Positions 5,272 to 8,854 of a stretch of 8,854 bases of DNA are shown one piece after another. The notes beneath the pieces are model-generated. The model was not told where the DNA came from, ran no database searches, and saw only the letters and a program-made list of their open reading frames with translations. A program made the translations under genes and the position numbers. Each line of letters opens with the position of its first letter. Position 1 is the stretch's first letter. Source of the stretch: Candidatus Hermodarchaeota archaeon (GTDB lineage: Archaea; Asgardarchaeota; Hermodarchaeia; Hermodarchaeales; Hermodarchaeaceae); contig JAEOSV010000268.1 of the NCBI GenBank assembly GCA_016840185.1, positions 1 to 8,854 of the forward strand, given 5' to 3'.

Positions 5272-8184
5272 CTATAGGTTGCGGAGGGCCCGACCAACAT
5301 TGATGCGACCTGCACGACGGGCTGGGACATAGGTTCCTATACTCATACCGACGATGACAATGCCAAGCACGATGATTAGTACGAATATTGGTACGGCTAG
5401 ATAGAACGGAACCACGAAGGGGAATGGAAAGAGGCTTAGAAGGACATTCATAAGTAGCCATGAAAAGGCGAACCCTAGCGCGAGTGCCACGAGAAATGAG
5501 GTTAGGATGAGCCCCATGAATTCTCCGAAGACTATGGAAACGATTTGTCGTCGAGTGCTGCCAACAGCACGCATAATTGCATATTCGGTTTGTCGTTCGG
5601 AAACGATGACCCCTACGAAGAGGGTGAGGGCAATGATGCTGATGAGTAAGCAGGCCAGAAAGCCAATGGACAGAATACTTACCACTCCGCGATTGAATAG
5701 GTAACCATCGGGATAAGCCTCTTCTAGCGAGAAAGTGGTGGGGGAATAAATGCCGGTTGGGAAGCCGAGTCCACTAATGTCGGATTTAACATTATCGATT
5801 TGGGTGTCACCATTTATCTGGGTTAGAATAAGTTGTGTGTTCGTCATATTCAGGCTGGTTAGATAACTGAGGTTCACAAAGGCATATTGTGAAGCCGCCT
5901 GAAATTGGAAGCCATTGGTTGTGTCCGGTGGCCGAATTGGATCGTCGGGATCGAAGTAACCTAACCCTGGAGCGCTTTGTCCGACGCCTACGATGTTGAA
6001 GAGGGCATCTTGAACCAGACCACCTCCACCTTGATCATAGACACGAATTCCAATATTGTTTCCAACCCCTTGACCTAATCGTTCAGCCATGGTGCGAGGA
6101 ATAACCACGCCGGTGGGAGTATCACGCAGTCGACTGAGGACGGTCGCAGGAGCTTCTCCGACGAAGCTACTGGAATCCCAATGTCCAATATCGCCGTAGG
6201 CTTCTGTATCTATTCCGTAAATGGCAAATGATATGGATGCAATTTCGCCCCAAGTTCGGACGAGTGGTGTTGCTGATTCTACTCCGGGGACTTGGAGTAT
6301 TTCAAGAACACGTGTAGATGGAACCCATCCGCTTTCAACCCGTACATCGGCTCCGATGAAGTATTCGATTTGTCGGTTGGCATTATCTTGGACGGTATAG
6401 GCTTCAACGACTGCAAAGACGGTTACGGAGAAGGTAAGAGTTAAGATGAGAAGAAGGGGTACAATGCGTTCTCGACGAGTTCGCATACTCTTTTCGAAGA
6501 TGAAAGCCTTTTCCCCAAATACACTTCGAAAGCCTCGTGTAAGCCCCGCGACTCCACGGCGGACGATTCGAGAACCAGCGTCACTGAGTAGTGTCCAGAT
6601 GACTACGGCGTATATGAATTGGAGTATAGCGACCATTGGTGTTGCTGGAAAGAAGAGTACCGCGTAGATAAATGCACCAAGTAGAATCATGCAGATAATG
6701 AAGTAGAAACTAATTGCTAAGAGATCGGATTCTCCAGGGGGATTTATACCGACCATGGCTTGGTAGATTTCGGTTCGTAGAAAAGACCTGACGTAAATGA
6801 GAGTGAAGACAAGGGGTGGAATAATGCAGCTTATAATTCCGATGAGCCAAGTTAGGGGTTCGAGTCTCACGACCGAAAAGAACTCCAAAAAGATATTGAG
6901 ATCAAAGATTAAGAAACCCGTTGAGGAGGGAATGAGGGAGCCAACAAAAAGACTAAGAAACATGCCTAGGAACAACGCAATCGTTGCAATCACGATAAAT
7001 TCCATAATGAATGCAGCGTATAATTGTCGAAAACTAGCTCCACGGGCCCGAAGTATCGCAACTTCTGATCGACGTCCACTTAGAAAGATGTTAGTTGCAA
7101 ATGTTGTAAGAAAGATTGAAAGAATAATTACGGGAGCTACAAGGACCGCCATGGTTTGCCGAGAACGGTACGCCGCAATATATTGTGCAAGGTATAATAG
7201 CTGTCGTTCACCACCAATGATTAGATCACCTTGAAACGCTGTTTCAGCTTGCAATCTGACGTTATAGATAATCACTGGGGCTCGTTCGAGACCAAATGCT
7301 AAAACCTCAGCAGGATTTAACCGGACCATTAGCCGTGGAAAGATGGCATTTGTGGTTAACACATCACGTTGTCCAGTGTCAAGTTGCTCGTAATGAAAGA
7401 TGATGCCGTCATTCCATCCAAAGACATTTTCTAATCCAGAGCCAGGATAGTTGGTTCGTCCAGTTCCAGAGAAGGTTCCATAAAGAACTGTATCTTCAGC
7501 TGGCAGGTTGTAAATTCCAACTACCTGGACGTTTGTAATATTGAAGCGGGCAATTTCCCCGATTGTAGATGGTTCATCATGCATTGAAGCAACTGCTACA
7601 TCGATTGGATTACCAATTTCGATGGTTTGATTCAAAATCTGCTCAGCATCCCTTACAACGCGGGAACTTACTATACATTGACCTGGTTGAACAGAAAAAC
7701 TACCAGTATAGTTAAACTTAGATTCCACTCTTGTGAGGAAGGAAGGGTCTACAAAGAAGGTTTGCAAATCCTTTACATTGTTTTCGTAGGGATAAGGATA
7801 GTAGAAATCACTGGCAGGGCGATTTGTGCCGTCAAGTATGCCTATTGATTGGTATATGACATAGGATGCTTCGTAGACAGATTGTGACATGAACCAGCTT
7901 TGGACTGAGAAAATCATCTGGGTATCAACAGGATATTCAAATCGTTGAATAACGTTGTATTGGAAGATGTTGTCGTCAAAGTAATCATCGATGGCAACTC
8001 GGGTGCCGGTATCGGTCCAGACGAAAACCGAAGCAACAAGGCACACGCCAATTACGATACCGAGTAGTAAGCTGAGTGACCGGGTTTTATGCTTGCGGAT
8101 ACTATTGCCCACATAACTGGCAATATAGCGTCGACTGCCTGTCGTATTAAGGCCGAGAGTCGACGTACCCGCCGGCTGGCTCAT
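5272..8184 (-). CDS. FtsX/MacB-type ABC transporter permease, copy A (two FtsX cores)
   Basis: This complete 970-residue membrane protein is the permease of a type VII (mechanotransmission) ABC system, the class of MacB, LolCE, BceB and YbbP. Predicted order: cytoplasmic N-terminus with basic RKHKTR (30-35); TM1 (37-56); external domain 1 (about 57-345); FtsX core 1 with TMs near 346-368, 393-418 and 443-465; a bridging pair (about 490-512 and 514-535); TM7 (574-594); external domain 2 resembling the MacB core domain (about 595-834); FtsX core 2 with TMs near 835-861, 888-915 and 927-950. Each core has a coupling-helix motif, RRSEVAILRARGASFRQ (371-387) and ERQTEYAIMRAVGSTRRQ (863-880). Ten TMs and two cores imply a single chain doing the work of a permease dimer. 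The start is firm: GGAGG lies 7 nt upstream, and the ATGA overlap with the upstream ATPase stop indicates translational coupling. The substrate is unknown; acting on membrane lipids, lipoproteins or envelope-active compounds would fit the class. Confidence 0.94.
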   Translation of the reverse strand: MSQPAGTSTLGLNTTGSRRYIASYVGNSIRKHKTRSLSLLLGIVIGVCLVASVFVWTDTGTRVAIDDYFDDNIFQYNVIQRFEYPVDTQMIFSVQSWFMSQSVYEASYVIYQSIGILDGTNRPASDFYYPYPYENNVKDLQTFFVDPSFLTRVESKFNYTGSFSVQPGQCIVSSRVVRDAEQILNQTIEIGNPIDVAVASMHDEPSTIGEIARFNITNVQVVGIYNLPAEDTVLYGTFSGTGRTNYPGSGLENVFGWNDGIIFHYEQLDTGQRDVLTTNAIFPRLMVRLNPAEVLAFGLERAPVIIYNVRLQAETAFQGDLIIGGERQLLYLAQYIAAYRSRQTMAVLVAPVIILSIFLTTFATNIFLSGRRSEVAILRARGASFRQLYAAFIMEFIVIATIALFLGMFLSLFVGSLIPSSTGFLIFDLNIFLEFFSVVRLEPLTWLIGIISCIIPPLVFTLIYVRSFLRTEIYQAMVGINPPGESDLLAISFYFIICMILLGAFIYAVLFFPATPMVAILQFIYAVVIWTLLSDAGSRIVRRGVAGLTRGFRSVFGEKAFIFEKSMRTRRERIVPLLLILTLTFSVTVFAVVEAYTVQDNANRQIEYFIGADVRVESGWVPSTRVLEILQVPGVESATPLVRTWGEIASISFAIYGIDTEAYGDIGHWDSSSFVGEAPATVLSRLRDTPTGVVIPRTMAERLGQGVGNNIGIRVYDQGGGGLVQDALFNIVGVGQSAPGLGYFDPDDPIRPPDTTNGFQFQAASQYAFVNLSYLTSLNMTNTQLILTQINGDTQIDNVKSDISGLGFPTGIYSPTTFSLEEAYPDGYLFNRGVVSILSIGFLACLLISIIALTLFVGVIVSERQTEYAIMRAVGSTRRQIVSIVFGEFMGLILTSFLVALALGFAFSWLLMNVLLSLFPFPFVVPFYLAVPIFVLIIVLGIVIVGMSIGTYVPARRAGRINVGRALRNL

Positions 8185-8854
8185 GACTTTGCCTCCTCGA
8201 GATCCGCTTCGCGCCCATACATGGATGTATCACTGTGAAGCTTTCCATATTGGAGCACTAAGATTCGATCTGCGGCACTCGCCACTTCAGGGTCGTGGGT
8301 TGCAACAACCATGGCCTTCCGTTGATTGTGTGCCAGTTCTTTGAAAAGGCGTATAATCTCTACGCCGGTGGCTGTATCGAGGTTTCCGGTTGGCTCGTCA
8401 GCAAGCATGATGACCGGTTCGTTGGCTAAGGCACGTGCGACTGCTACTCGCTGCATTTGCCCGCCTGACATTTCATTAGGAAATTGTTCTGCTGAGTCGC
8501 GCATTCCGACGACGTCTAATAAATCTAAAGCCCGTTGAATTCGTTCTTCTTTGGACATGTCCGCAAAAATCATTGGAACTTCAACGTTTTCTCGCCCATT
8601 CATAATATCAAGCAGGTAAAATCCTTGGAAGACGATACCAATTTTATGGCGACGCATTAGTGATAGCTCTTTGTCACCCAATCCGTTCAATGTTTCGCCA
8701 TCGATTTTTATCTCACCCTCGGTTGGCTGGTCTAAAAGGGCAAGCAGGTTGATGAGGGTGGTTTTCCCACTTCCACTCGCGCCAACAATGGCAACAAATT
8801 CTCCCTGGCGAACTTTGAAGTCTAACCCCTTTAATACTTCAACTTTGAGGTCTC
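8181..8854 (-). CDS. MacB/LolD-type ABC ATPase (5' end outside window)
   Basis: This is the cytoplasmic ATPase encoded directly before permease copy A, whose start overlaps its TGA by 4 nt. The 223 residues in the window begin just upstream of the Walker A strand, so only about 10-20 residues should be missing; the frame is open to the right edge and the true start is not visible. Motifs by window residue: Walker A GASGSGKTT (24-32), Q-loop in GIVFQGF (about 71-77), signature MSGGQ (about 127-131), Walker B VIMLADEPTGNLD (about 145-157) with its catalytic Glu intact, and H-loop ATHDPEVA near 179. The inserted acidic/alpha stretch and the LADEPTGNLD form are typical of the MacB/LolD/FtsE class. 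It ends in a short acidic tail without a zinc ribbon, unlike the second ATPase of the operon. The TTG at 8690 lies after Walker A and cannot be the real start. Confidence 0.93.
   Translation of the reverse strand, partial: DLKVEVLKGLDFKVRQGEFVAIVGASGSGKTTLINLLALLDQPTEGEIKIDGETLNGLGDKELSLMRRHKIGIVFQGFYLLDIMNGRENVEVPMIFADMSKEERIQRALDLLDVVGMRDSAEQFPNEMSGGQMQRVAVARALANEPVIMLADEPTGNLDTATGVEIIRLFKELAHNQRKAMVVATHDPEVASAADRILVLQYGKLHSDTSMYGREADLEEAKS
8192..8196 (-). promoter_or_regulatory. Ribosome binding site for permease copy A
   Basis: On the minus strand this is a full GGAGG, 7 nt before the ATG at 8184 and inside the end of the upstream ATPase gene. It fixes the start of the permease and shows that this organism uses strong Shine-Dalgarno sites within operons. 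Confidence 0.75.

Noticed and set aside
6797..7234. 145-residue plus-strand open frame
   Set aside because: It is antisense to permease copy A across FtsX core 1, is rich in Arg, Met and Ile as expected of a shadow, and has no recognisable domain.
8181..8690. A short ATPase starting at the TTG at 8690
   Set aside because: The frame continues upstream to the window edge and contains a perfect Walker A motif, so the gene is a partial normal ATPase and not a truncated one.

Overview
The window reads as a membrane-transport locus from a mesophilic prokaryote of moderate GC content, most likely an archaeon. The pointers to an archaeon are a C-terminal zinc ribbon on one ABC ATPase, a TIGR04076-family small protein, a TATA-like box ahead of that gene, and the lack of recognisable bacterial -10/-35 pairs. 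These 10-TM permeases with very large external domains would fit an Asgard-type archaeon, but that is a guess from impression; no rRNA or other taxonomic marker is present. Strong GGAGG-type ribosome binding sites precede several genes. No tRNA, rRNA, CRISPR array or mobile element was seen.

Layout. (1) Bases 1-1946, minus strand: the first 648 codons of a large FtsX/MacB-type permease (copy B), cut by the left window edge. (2) 1947-2136: a divergent intergenic region. (3) 2137-3814, plus strand: a two-gene ABC-2 exporter operon, a DrrA/NatA-type ATPase followed one base later by a six-TM permease. (4) 3883-4185, plus strand: a TIGR04076-family small protein behind a TATA-like box and a perfect 16-bp palindrome. 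(5) 8854-4234, minus strand: an apparent three-gene operon made of a MacB/LolD-type ATPase (5' end cut by the right edge), a 970-residue two-FtsX-domain permease (copy A) that overlaps it by 4 nt, and a second MacB-type ATPase with an unusual C-terminal extension.

Working model. The minus-strand operon encodes one 10-TM permease with two FtsX cores plus two different ATPases. This suggests a single-chain permease on a heterodimeric ATPase pair, acting by type VII (MacB/LolCDE/BceAB-like) mechanotransmission on something outside the membrane; the substrate is unknown. Copy B is a clear paralogue of copy A (nearly the same sequence around TM1, the same order of elements throughout), so the locus looks like a duplicated transporter family with an unrelated ABC-2 exporter and a small cysteine-containing protein placed between the copies. 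The most unusual item is the second ATPase, whose tail looks like an AbrB/SpoVT-type swapped-hairpin segment followed by a CxxC...CPxC zinc ribbon.
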